Virus record (IMG/VR): IMGVR_UViG_3300042090_000439
Location: 1-50,460 of that record
Strand: one strand, 5' to 3'
Length of the DNA: 50,460 bases
From: a virus
Part shown: in pieces, positions 39,372 to 46,582 of the stretch
Layout of the letters: every line of letters starts with the position of its first letter
Numbering within the stretch: the first letter of the stretch is position 1
Program-made: the position numbers and the translations under genes
Notes under the pieces: generated by a model
What the model was told of the DNA's origin: nothing
Databases searched by the model: none
The model's input: the letters and a program-made list of their open reading frames with translations, nothing else

Positions 39372-39695
39372 TTAGCGACTGATTGAAATTTCGGCATCTG
39401 GGTTTTCGATGCAGGCAGCAAGCAGCTTTTCTAGCCAGGGTAAGAAGTTCTCGTAAAGCCCCCAGCCGTTTTTGGCGTTGAACTGCTGGAAGTGGGCGGG
39501 ATCGGCTTTCATCTTGGCGATGCCATTGGTCAGAGGATCAATCAACTGGCTGGCAAGGGTGAATCCGTTTTCTGGTGCCCTCCATAGGCAGTCATAGATC
39601 CCGGCGGCGTCAGCCATCGCGCCCAAGTTGTGGGTTATGTTAGCCTCGAAAATCGAGGTCCGCCTCATGGCGTAAAGGTCAATGTCGAGGCTCAT
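39372..39695 (-). CDS. Hypothetical phage protein
   Basis: 107 residues: MSLDIDLYAMRRTSIFEANI, THNLGAMADAAGIYDCLWRA, GWGLYENFLPWLEKLLAAC. GGAGG five bases upstream marks the start. Proteins with this SLDIDL...EANITHNL pattern occur in many phages and bacteria as small unknowns. Function unknown. Confidence 0.8.
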   Translation of the reverse strand: MSLDIDLYAMRRTSIFEANITHNLGAMADAAGIYDCLWRAPENGFTLASQLIDPLTNGIAKMKADPAHFQQFNAKNGWGLYENFLPWLEKLLAACIENPDAEISISR

Positions 39696-39717
39696 TGGTT
39701 CCTCCAGATGGACAAGA

Positions 39718-39813
39718 TCAATCGGTGATGTTGCAACAGCCCTGGATGTAGCCCATGAACCAGGACACAGCCATGAGCGCCAAGACGATGAAGATGTATT
39801 TGAATGGGATCAT
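39718..39813 (-). CDS. Very small membrane protein
   Basis: 31 residues: one hydrophobic segment (FKYIFIVLALMAVSWFMGYI) and a short tail GCCNITD. GAGG five bases before the ATG supports translation. It could be a micro-holin, a regulator or an orphan lipoprotein-like protein; no family is recognised. Confidence 0.5.
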   Translation of the reverse strand: MIPFKYIFIVLALMAVSWFMGYIQGCCNITD

Positions 39814-39848
39814 GGCTGCCTCACTTGCCGAAGGCTCGGCGGGATTCG

Positions 39849-39929
39849 TCATCGCTCATGTCCGCGATAGTGGTGTCCCTGGAAATGGATAGCGGTTCGG
39901 GCCGGGAACCGCACCGGGACTTGATTCAT
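39849..39929 (-). CDS. Possible microprotein
   Basis: 26 residues (MNQVPVRFPARTAIHFQGHH followed by YRGHER). The ATG overlaps the stop of the upstream gene as ATGA. There is no ribosome site of its own. A competing reading is that the upstream frame continues past its TGA, where EPLSISRDTTIADMSDDES also looks coding. Low confidence. Confidence 0.3.
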   Translation of the reverse strand: MNQVPVRFPARTAIHFQGHHYRGHER

Positions 39930-40201
39930 TGGTTCGGATCCTGCGAAATAACCGGAACCTTGGGGTGGTCGCGGTGCTGGACCCATATCTTCAAAACGAC
40001 CGTCTCCCCTGCGGATTGGTCCGGATCTGGACCAATGCAAATCTCGGCATCAGTCGGAAGACACCCACATTCCTTTACAAATCGCTCTACGATTTCTTTG
40101 CGCTTTCGATCAGCCTTACCCTGGAATAGGTTATTGAACGCTCCAAGGTTCTGGCTGTTCTTTTTCAGTGCAGCCAGGACACGTTCTTGTTTCCCGCTCA
40201 T
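39926..40201 (-). CDS. Hypothetical protein
   Basis: 91 residues. A helical basic N-terminus (KQERVLAALKKNSQNLGAFN, KADRKRKEIVERFVKECG) is followed by a beta-rich end (ETVVLKIWVQHRDH). It starts inside the previous stop (ATGA). It may be a small DNA-binding protein. In-frame coding-like sequence continues beyond the stop codon. Confidence 0.68.
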   Translation of the reverse strand: MSGKQERVLAALKKNSQNLGAFNNLFQGKADRKRKEIVERFVKECGCLPTDAEICIGPDPDQSAGETVVLKIWVQHRDHPKVPVISQDPNQ

Positions 40202-40392
40202 ATTCTCACCTTCGGTTCAATCCAGGTATGAATAACCCCATTTTCTGTTTTGGTTTTGATTTCAAACATATTCAGGCCGTGACCCGTCTCTGCCAACCAA
40301 GCGAAAATCAAGGTTTCAATTCCAAGACGGTATTGATGTAGTGGAGCCGCAAGGGCTTCTTGTTCTAGTTGTTGTCGGTTCTGATCATCCAT
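40198..40392 (-). CDS. Small hypothetical protein
   Basis: 64 residues: DDQNRQQLEQEALAAPLHQY, then LIFAWLAETGHGLNMFE and VIHTWIEPKVRI. Short overlaps tie it to both neighbours. No family recognised. Confidence 0.68.
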   Translation of the reverse strand: MDDQNRQQLEQEALAAPLHQYRLGIETLIFAWLAETGHGLNMFEIKTKTENGVIHTWIEPKVRI

Positions 40393-40790
40393 TACTGACC
40401 ATCCGGGTTCATGAGTTTGCGCATAGCCTGTTCAATATCAAGTGGCACTCCAATGTCTTCCCGTTGCCCCTGCACAGCTCCTTCAGTGCGACTGACAAGC
40501 TGGCGCAATTGATCCGTCAAGAGAGGCGCAATCCCGTGAGTGGCCACACAAAAGGCGGAAGCGCCATCGGAGAATTCCCCAGGGCGGACCTCCATGGCAT
40601 CGCCGTGCTTGGCTAGAACGGCAAAAGTGATAGCTCCGATATGGCCTTTATTGTCGGCAAGCAACTTAATGAGCCGGTCTATGACACTATCAACCTGCCC
40701 CTGCATGTGGGCAGTAGCCTTATCCCGTTCGGCAAGGTATTTCTGCCGTCCAAGCTCAGGGTTTCGGAAGAAAGTATGGTCTTCAGCCAT
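40392..40790 (-). CDS. Hypothetical protein
   Basis: 132 residues starting MAEDHTFFRNPELGRQKYLA, helical with a central Gly/Ala-rich part (GHIGAITFAVLAKHGDAMEV). GGAGG six bases upstream sets the start. It overlaps the upstream gene by eight bases. Function unknown. Confidence 0.7.
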   Translation of the reverse strand: MAEDHTFFRNPELGRQKYLAERDKATAHMQGQVDSVIDRLIKLLADNKGHIGAITFAVLAKHGDAMEVRPGEFSDGASAFCVATHGIAPLLTDQLRQLVSRTEGAVQGQREDIGVPLDIEQAMRKLMNPDGQ

Positions 40791-41262
40791 GATTGGCCTC
40801 CAGTTGGGTAATAGTGCGTTCAAGGGTTACAGCTTTGGTGAATAAAAACCACGGGTGCCGGTTACGTATCGTCTGTATCGCATACCGGCTAACATTAGCG
40901 GGTGAATGGGATCGGCATCCTGAAACTTGCCAGATTGGGGTATTGGATGGGAGAAATAGCATAGGGTCTTCTCCCTTATCAATATAACCCAGAATGGCCC
41001 CTTTGCCAAAAAAAGTTGGAACAATTTGGCCAACTTGTAAATCTCCACGCGCTTTTATCCTACCGTGAGAGTCTCTAGGGGACGAGGAAGAATCTCTGTG
41101 GGGTAACCGGACTACCGGAACCGGCCTGCGGCGTGGTTCATAGAAGCCGGGCAATGCGGGTAGTTCAGGAATGGTTTCCTGGCTCCCCAAAAAGACCCGG
41201 CCTTGGGCGACGATAAGGGCTTCCCTGCGCAAGAGCAAAAAAGATTCTAGCTCATTGCTCAT
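40783..41262 (-). CDS. Hypothetical protein
   Basis: 159 residues starting MSNELESFLLLRREALIVAQ; the ATG overlaps the previous stop (ATGA). The middle is Arg/Pro/Ser-rich (FYEPRRRPVPVVRLPHRDSS), and a beta-rich part follows (ARGDLQVGQIVPTFFGKGAI, LGYIDKGEDPMLFLPSN). No family recognised. Confidence 0.68.
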   Translation of the reverse strand: MSNELESFLLLRREALIVAQGRVFLGSQETIPELPALPGFYEPRRRPVPVVRLPHRDSSSSPRDSHGRIKARGDLQVGQIVPTFFGKGAILGYIDKGEDPMLFLPSNTPIWQVSGCRSHSPANVSRYAIQTIRNRHPWFLFTKAVTLERTITQLEANHG

Positions 41263-41780
41263 TTGAGTGCCCCATCCAAAAAGGCGATCATGACTTTGAA
41301 TTCCCGCGCAGAAATATAGTGGTTTGGCCGTTTCATGGCCGCCGCCAGTACGGGTCTGATTTCGAGGCAAGCCTGAAGGGCCTTGTCATTGGTTTTGCGC
41401 GGAGGTTGGATGTCGTCTGTGGGGATCTTCCATTCGGAGCACAACCGTTCCATCATGACTTCCACCTTGTTTAAACAAGTGGTGACTGGACCAGGAGTAT
41501 GGTCTTCTTCCATGGGCTGTGGTGTGGACGGAATATACTCAGGGAGAGTAGGAGGAAGAGATGTCTTGACCCAAGCACACTTATGCCTTCTCTTGTCACC
41601 GTTCCAATGCCATTGCGGGTCAAGTGCAAGATATTTTTTAACCCGACGCCAATTGGTTCCCCACCCGATAGCGCCAGTTTCATGAAGCCGCTCCGCGAGC
41701 GTTTCAATCAAGTAGATCCCTTCCGGAAGATCGGCCAAAATTTTCTTGATCTTGGGCGTACTGCTGTATTGCAGGGACAT
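41259..41780 (-). CDS. Hypothetical protein with possible winged-helix N-terminus
   Basis: 173 residues. The N-terminal ~70 residues (PKIKKILADLPEGIYLIETL, AERLHETGAIGWGTNWRRVK) could form a winged helix; a Pro-rich linker (TLPEYIPSTPQPMEEDHTPG) and a helical C-terminus follow. It contains the palindrome CTTGTTTAAACAAG. Its position in the recombination operon suggests a DNA-linked role, but this is inference. Confidence 0.65.
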   Translation of the reverse strand: MSLQYSSTPKIKKILADLPEGIYLIETLAERLHETGAIGWGTNWRRVKKYLALDPQWHWNGDKRRHKCAWVKTSLPPTLPEYIPSTPQPMEEDHTPGPVTTCLNKVEVMMERLCSEWKIPTDDIQPPRKTNDKALQACLEIRPVLAAAMKRPNHYISAREFKVMIAFLDGALK

Positions 41781-41791
41781 GTGACTCCTCC

Positions 41792-42436
41792 TCAGAAACC
41801 CCGGAAAACCGGGTATTGGGCAATCTGGGCGATGGATTGATCTACTTCGTCCAGAAAGGTTTTGGCGGCAGCTTCAATAAGGATGAGTTCCTTATCATCC
41901 CGCAGGAAGCGGAAAATGAGAAGTTGATATTCTTTGGAAAGGCGCGGGTCATAACTCACGAAGTCGCACCAATCCCGTTCACAGCACAAGATCCCCGTAT
42001 GCATTTGATCCCGGTATTGACTTGGGGTTAACCCTAGCATGAGGGTTTCCAGATGGGTTCCGGTTTTGGGAACCTTTATCTCTACCATCCCATGCAGACC
42101 GACAAGGCCATCAGGAGAAGACGCAATGCGATCATTGGCGGGATGCAAGACAAGACCAACCTGGGTGACTTCCTGCATGGTCACAGCACTGTATGCGGCG
42201 CGGGCTTCGGCTTCCAGTTCGATCCCCCGCAGCATGTCTTCAGACTGGAAATCGTTGTCTTCATAAGGCAGATGGGTAAGCGTTTCACAGATCAATTCCG
42301 CACGATAATTCCGCCTACTTGCAGCTTCCCCGCTCTTGATTGTCGCGCGGACATCTTTCATCCGTGATCCCGTAATCCGGCCACATCGGGCCTGCTTCCA
42401 TTCGGGAGTGCCCTGGATGCATTCAATGATTCTCAT
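41792..42436 (-). CDS. YqaJ-type viral recombinase / lambda-exonuclease-like nuclease
   Basis: 214 residues. QGTPEWKQARCGRITGS at residues 8-24, GIELEAEAR near 72, SPDGLVG near 107, EIKVPK near 119 and QYRDQMH near 139 are the landmarks of the YqaJ nuclease. The D and ExK metal-binding residues of the PD-(D/E)XK site are intact. It chews the 5' strand of double-stranded ends to load an annealing protein; the partner ERF gene lies directly upstream with overlapping codons. Confidence 0.92.
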   Translation of the reverse strand: MRIIECIQGTPEWKQARCGRITGSRMKDVRATIKSGEAASRRNYRAELICETLTHLPYEDNDFQSEDMLRGIELEAEARAAYSAVTMQEVTQVGLVLHPANDRIASSPDGLVGLHGMVEIKVPKTGTHLETLMLGLTPSQYRDQMHTGILCCERDWCDFVSYDPRLSKEYQLLIFRFLRDDKELILIEAAAKTFLDEVDQSIAQIAQYPVFRGF

Positions 42437-43209
42437 TATTCACCGCCTTCCAAGGGAAGCGCCCCAGGCAGTAGATCCTTGGGTGGGTTGACAACAGCCT
42501 TGATGAATTTCGTGGCACGAGCGGCAAACTCTTTTTCGCGGATCCGCAACTGCGGCAGAATAACTGTAGCAGGGTAGTTCGCTTTGGATTTCAAGACAAT
42601 TTCGGTAAAATTGTCCAGTTCGTCCATTGACTTAGGGGTATTTTCAACCCGTAAATGGCTACCGATTTTATCCAGCAGCATCTTGAATTCATCATCTTCT
42701 GCCTGATTCCACATGGGCTTGGCTTCTTTCTTGGGCTCAACCTTTCTCTGGTCCTCTCCCTTGTCTGCGGCATTCTTTCCGCTGGTGGAATTGCCATCAT
42801 CATCTTCCTGGCCGATCCCCAGCATGGCAGCGGCTGCATAGCGGCGGCAATAGGTTGTGGCTGACCCGATGGTCTGGGAAGAAACCAGTTCCGCCTTGCC
42901 AGATCGCCCCGTAGTGGGGAAGACTGGGGCGGAAGTTACACAACTCAGCCATTGACCCGAAGAATGGCTAAGGAGAGATTCCACGTGGACCAAGCCGCCA
43001 TTGCAATCTCCCTCGAAGCTTGGGAACTGAGCCAAGGCGAGCCCATGCTTACCCATGACGGGGCGAATGGTATTCAGGACTTCTCCAAGATCCGCATACT
43101 TGCTGGAAAAGAACGGATTGGTGCTGGATTTGGCGGCATTCTCCACTTCCCCCTGGAAAGCAGAAAGAGCCTTGGCAATTTCGTTGATCTGCTCACTTTG
43201 TTTAAACAT
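42436..43209 (-). CDS. erf: ERF-family single-strand annealing protein
   Basis: 257 residues. The ERF core (IAKALSAFQGEVENAAKSST, NPFFSSKYADLGEVLNTIRP, GSATTYCRRYAAAAMLGIG) fills residues ~10-145. A charged linker (KNAADKGEDQRKVEPKKEAK) and a C-terminal helical segment follow. ERF proteins promote annealing of complementary single strands, aiding circularisation or concatemer formation in P22-like phages. The GTTTAAAC at 43200 covers the second to fourth codons. Confidence 0.9.
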   Translation of the reverse strand: MFKQSEQINEIAKALSAFQGEVENAAKSSTNPFFSSKYADLGEVLNTIRPVMGKHGLALAQFPSFEGDCNGGLVHVESLLSHSSGQWLSCVTSAPVFPTTGRSGKAELVSSQTIGSATTYCRRYAAAAMLGIGQEDDDGNSTSGKNAADKGEDQRKVEPKKEAKPMWNQAEDDEFKMLLDKIGSHLRVENTPKSMDELDNFTEIVLKSKANYPATVILPQLRIREKEFAARATKFIKAVVNPPKDLLPGALPLEGGE

Positions 43210-43423
43210 CTTTATCCTCCGGCTTGGTGAATTTCATGGGAGGGAACCCATGAGCTTCAAGGAATAGGTTAAGGAGACGCTGGCTACTGGTGTCGGGATA
43301 ACGCTTATAATGGACCCAATTATAAAGATTCTTTCGGGGAATCCCTATCATTTTGCAAAGATTCCTGATGGTCCTGTATTTGGCCCGGAGCGTTAACCAA
43401 GGTTCTGGCAGGTTGGTACGCAT
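43202..43423 (-). CDS. Small HTH DNA-binding protein
   Basis: 73 residues. RTIRNLCKMIGIPRKNLYNW reads as helix-turn-helix with YKRYPDTSSQRLLNLFLEAH as the supporting helices; a Cro/LambdaRep-like regulator fits. GGGAG five bases upstream supports the start at 43423. It precedes the ERF-YqaJ pair and overlaps ERF by eight bases, so it may control this operon. Confidence 0.72.
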   Translation of the reverse strand: MRTNLPEPWLTLRAKYRTIRNLCKMIGIPRKNLYNWVHYKRYPDTSSQRLLNLFLEAHGFPPMKFTKPEDKDV

Positions 43424-43441
43424 AGTGGCTCCCAAATTGGG

Positions 43442-43467
43442 CAAAATGGGGGGCCGTGAAGCCCCCC
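43442..43467 (-). terminator. Terminator between the AAA+ gene and the HTH gene
   Basis: Minus strand: GGGGGGC-TTCACG-GCCCCCC followed by ATTTTG. It separates the AAA+ transcript from the recombination operon. Confidence 0.8.
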
Positions 43468-43476
43468 GGATGTTGA

Positions 43477-45534
43477 TTACCTGACAGAGCTATGGATTTC
43501 GTTGACTTGCTTGTAAAGTTCCCTATCAAGGAGAACGTCATCCATCGCTTTACGGACCATGTGCCCCAGGGCGGCATCGAGGGTAGGAAGGGCGATGGGC
43601 GGCTGGCCATTTTCGGCCAAGAGCCGGAGCTGGGTCTGCATGGTGTGAGCGGCTTCCAGCAGGGAATTTTCGGAGAGATGAGTCACAGGCTGACCAGCAG
43701 CGGTATGTGCGAGTTCCGCAAGCTTGGCCCGCTTGACCATTTCCGCGATCACCGCAGGGATGTTCCCGGCCATGGCTGCACCCGCGCGGGCGAGGTCCGT
43801 ATCCGGGAGGATGGCTTCACCCCCATACAATCGGATAAGCTTCTGAACTGCCACGGCATCCGGAGCTGGGATCTCGATCACCGCATCCAGCCGCCCAGGA
43901 CGGAGCATGGCGGGATTGATGTTTTCCAGGACATTGGTAGTCAAAACTACCAGGATGTTGCTGGTCTTGGTATCGATCCCATCGATGATGTTCAGGATGT
44001 CATCCATGGCCACGGAACGCTCGCCATTCATCACCCGGTCGATGTCTTCGCAGAAGACCACACAAGCGGGATCGTGATACTGCCGGGCAAACTCGATGGC
44101 TTGGGCCAATTCGTCCGCGCGGGGGACATAGACATAAGTCACACCCGCTTCCGTCGCATAACGGGAAGCCACTTTGGCCGCGAGAGTCTTGCCGGTCCCG
44201 AAGGTGCCCCCTAACAGGATACCGCGCTTGACTGGGATGCCATTGGCAACGCAATCAGCTACCCGCTGGATAGGCGTGAACAGGTTGGTCTGGATTGCCG
44301 CCTGGGTTTCGTCATTGAAAATAATGGCTTCGGGATTCACATCATCCGTTCTCAGGAATTTGGGTTCCGGCATCCTGAGGTTGTCGCCATCGTCATCCTT
44401 GAACCGAAGCTTGATGGCCTTGCCCCGATAGATGGAACCCATCTTCAGAAATTCGCGCACTTCGCGGAACAGGTCTTTCAGAGTTTCCTCATCCTTCCGA
44501 AGGATGGTAGCCTGCATGGCGAAAACGAATCGACCGCCCTTTTGGCTGGCCCCGGTGTTCAGTTTGCCCACCACCCCGGGGATGGAAAACTGGCCCCAGG
44601 GCACCGAAACCACTTCATCCGGGCCGACTTCGATCTGGATCATGCGAGGCGGTTCCTTGCCAAACATGCCTTCGATGGCTTCGGCGGGGGTCCACCCATA
44701 ACGCTTGGTCAGGACGATGTCCAGTGCATGAGCCCCATCCCAGGGGAACACGTCGAAGGTTTCCGACAATTCCACCCTTTCTTCAAGGTATTCCTTGCGC
44801 CGCCGAAGGGTATCGATGGCCTGATCCATGGTCATTCCCACCGGAAGGGTGATGGCTTCACCATGGAAAACGATATTGGCCACCGCGACATCGGCCTTCG
44901 TCACGGCAAGGGTGGCTTTGGTCGGGGGCAATGCGGAAAGAGGGGCGGAAGAAATAGTCATGTCTTGCTCCAGAGAAGCCACATCTTCGGTGGCGGGTGA
45001 ATCCCCTATGACAGGGGGAAGTAATTCGACTTGCTGTTTTGTGTAGCAATTAGCGGAACCATTATCCCAGGCGATGCCATAACAGAATAGTCTGCTCATA
45101 TCCACGTTAGAGACTGTCCCAGGTCCGCCATCACTCTGGTCCCGATACTCCTCCAACCCGGCTTGGGTTAATTGGACTCGGTCGCCCTCTTTGATCTCTT
45201 GGCTTTGATCAAGGGGTTTAAGCGGCTGGCCTTTAATTACGCCATACAAGGCATTCACCAACCGTGTTGCGGCGGCATAGTCACCCGAACGATAAACCGG
45301 CCATATCCCGCCCCTAGCTGGATAGCCATAGGATGCAGATGCCATGACATCTTTTTGGTCATCATTCATACCAAGTTCAAAGAAAACCGCATCATTTTTG
45401 CCACCAGAACAGTTGGCTAAAAAGCTATCCTGAACGCGATAACTGATGGTGCCTTCCCTTGGGTGGGGGAAGGATACATAATCCCCTTTCCCAAGAAGAA
45501 TGGGTGGATCTAATATTGAATAATTCTTGGGCAT
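43477..45534 (-). CDS. AAA+ ATPase with N-terminal phage SH3-like modules
   Basis: 685 residues. Residues ~5-85 (DYVSFPHPREGTISYRV; RSGDYAAATRLVNALYGVI) form a domain shared with the gene at 49645. Residues ~112-170 (GDRVQLTQAGLEEYRDQ; WDNGSANCYT) form a KOW/SH3-like domain shared with the gene at 47751. The rest is a long linker and an AAA+ core: LGGTFGTGKTLAAKV (Walker A, ~450), ACVVFCEDIDRV (Walker B), LVVLTTNVLENINPA (sensor 1), LRPGRLDAVIEI (Arg finger region). The AAA+ core is of the Cdc48/FtsH/proteasome-ATPase type. No protease domain is attached. Substrate unknown; the Ro60 vWA protein in the same virus is a conceivable but unproven partner. Confidence 0.88.
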   Translation of the reverse strand: MPKNYSILDPPILLGKGDYVSFPHPREGTISYRVQDSFLANCSGGKNDAVFFELGMNDDQKDVMASASYGYPARGGIWPVYRSGDYAAATRLVNALYGVIKGQPLKPLDQSQEIKEGDRVQLTQAGLEEYRDQSDGGPGTVSNVDMSRLFCYGIAWDNGSANCYTKQQVELLPPVIGDSPATEDVASLEQDMTISSAPLSALPPTKATLAVTKADVAVANIVFHGEAITLPVGMTMDQAIDTLRRRKEYLEERVELSETFDVFPWDGAHALDIVLTKRYGWTPAEAIEGMFGKEPPRMIQIEVGPDEVVSVPWGQFSIPGVVGKLNTGASQKGGRFVFAMQATILRKDEETLKDLFREVREFLKMGSIYRGKAIKLRFKDDDGDNLRMPEPKFLRTDDVNPEAIIFNDETQAAIQTNLFTPIQRVADCVANGIPVKRGILLGGTFGTGKTLAAKVASRYATEAGVTYVYVPRADELAQAIEFARQYHDPACVVFCEDIDRVMNGERSVAMDDILNIIDGIDTKTSNILVVLTTNVLENINPAMLRPGRLDAVIEIPAPDAVAVQKLIRLYGGEAILPDTDLARAGAAMAGNIPAVIAEMVKRAKLAELAHTAAGQPVTHLSENSLLEAAHTMQTQLRLLAENGQPPIALPTLDAALGHMVRKAMDDVLLDRELYKQVNEIHSSVR

Positions 45535-45562
45535 TTTGCCTCCAGAAAAAGTTGATGATTAC

Positions 45563-45898
45563 TTAGACCCAAATGCCTTCCATCACGGCATCAATGTTTT
45601 CGGTGACCCAGTCCATTTCGGCCTTCATAACTTCGGTGGTATAGTCTTCGGCCAAGGCCAAGTCGGCTTGATGTTTGAGCATGGCTTCTATGGTTTCTGG
45701 GCCACCAAAATCGACTCCCTGCTTGGCCATCTTGCTGGCCAAAGTAGAAGCCAAGGACACCGTGGCCATTCCCCCCGCAATAGGGCCTCGCTCCCCGGAC
45801 CGTAGGCCATCAATTAAGCCCTTGGACCCAATCCGAACCATCTTGAAGATGAGTTCTTTGCGGGTGGTATCTAACATCGTTGTGATTTCGTCACTCAT
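45563..45898 (-). CDS. Hypothetical protein
   Basis: 111 residues starting MSDEITTMLDTTRKELIFKM; GGAGG four bases upstream sets the start. A far longer frame upstream contains no other good start and covers structured, non-coding-looking DNA. It is helical with GPIAGGMATVSLASTLASKM and an acidic C-terminus (AEMDWVTENIDAVMEGIWV). It is the first gene after the promoter region and is followed by the AAA+ gene; it could be an adaptor. Family unknown. Confidence 0.72.
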   Translation of the reverse strand: MSDEITTMLDTTRKELIFKMVRIGSKGLIDGLRSGERGPIAGGMATVSLASTLASKMAKQGVDFGGPETIEAMLKHQADLALAEDYTTEVMKAEMDWVTENIDAVMEGIWV

Positions 45899-46049
45899 GG
45901 TCCCTCCAGGACGGGTAGGTTGGTTGACTGAAGTAATGTTGGGGCCAATGGGCCGATTGTGCAAGGGGAGACGGGAACAATATTTTTTGAGTGGGGATAA
46001 GGCAAATGGTTTCTTCAAATAAAAAAAAATAAAATTTCCTGGCATATTA

Positions 46050-46260
46050 GGATGGACCTCGCTGGACTGCCGTTTAAACCTAGCCCCCCCTCTCCCCGGG
46101 CGGCCACGTCCCCAAGAAACTAATGCCTGCGAGCCAGCCCTAACCCTTTGGGTTTCCAGACCGAGCGATGACTGGGCCTCTGGCCTAAAGGAGTTAGCCG
46201 CAGAGGCAACCAACGATTGGGCGCACCCAATCCTATTTCTGGATTATCCCCTATTTTTGG
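46050..46260 (-). ncRNA. Structured leader or small RNA, unassigned
   Basis: The 450-base stretch between the promoter at 46365 and the next gene has no convincing coding frame but many perfect hairpins on the minus strand: GATTGGG-TGCG-CCCAATC, GCCTCTG...CAGAGGC and AACCC-AAA-GGGTT, followed by a GC-rich segment and a GTTTAAAC (46072). It may be a long regulatory leader or an independent RNA. No known RNA family is recognised. Confidence 0.4.
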
Positions 46261-46364
46261 GAGGAAATTTTTGCTCGGCATTTTCAGCCTTGCTGCATAT
46301 TATGCCCAGGGGTTGGGTAAAATATGCCTTATGCGGATTGCCAGGTAGGCATCATCCACAGATC

Positions 46365-46393
46365 AATATATGCTTTGTGACGCATTGCGTCAA
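46365..46393 (-). promoter_or_regulatory. Strong promoter with overlapping operator palindrome
   Basis: Minus strand: -35 TTGACG (46388-46393), 17-base spacer, -10 TATATT (46365-46370). The perfect palindrome TGACGCATTGCGTCA (46378-46392) covers the -35 and half of the spacer, so a dimeric repressor would block it. The promoter directs transcription into the structured leader and the 45563-45898 gene. Confidence 0.75.
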
Positions 46394-46435
46394 TGGGTCA
46401 TATTTGCCCTCCTCCCTGTTAGTTTAAACAATACG

Positions 46436-46444
46436 TTATCCACA
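46436..46444 (+). promoter_or_regulatory. DnaA box
   Basis: TTATCCACA, the perfect E. coli-type DnaA binding sequence, lies just after a GTTTAAAC (46422). A near match, TCATCCACA, lies at 46351-46359 inside the promoter start region. These may be part of an origin or control site using host DnaA. Confidence 0.45.
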
Positions 46445-46534
46445 ATCTATGTCTTTGCCGGACGATGGAATGGTATGGGGGAGATGGTCCCGGTGCTCTC
46501 AGGGGCATAGGGGGAATATCCCCAGATAGCAGAA

Positions 46535-46563
46535 CCCCCAATCTGGGGTTACCAGATTGGGGG
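46535..46563 (-). terminator. Terminator after the peptidase operon
   Basis: Minus strand: CCCCCAATCTGG-TAACC-CCAGATTGGGGG, a perfect 12-bp stem followed by TTCTGCT. It closes the operon from 50.4 to 46.6 kb; the T run is short but the stem is very stable. Confidence 0.68.
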
Positions 46564-46582
46564 CCGGGTGGTTCAGTGAATC

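Noticed and set aside
45899-46213. N-terminal extension of the 45563-45898 gene by 105 codons
   Set aside because: No ribosome site, non-natural composition and strong hairpins; the start at 45898 has GGAGG.
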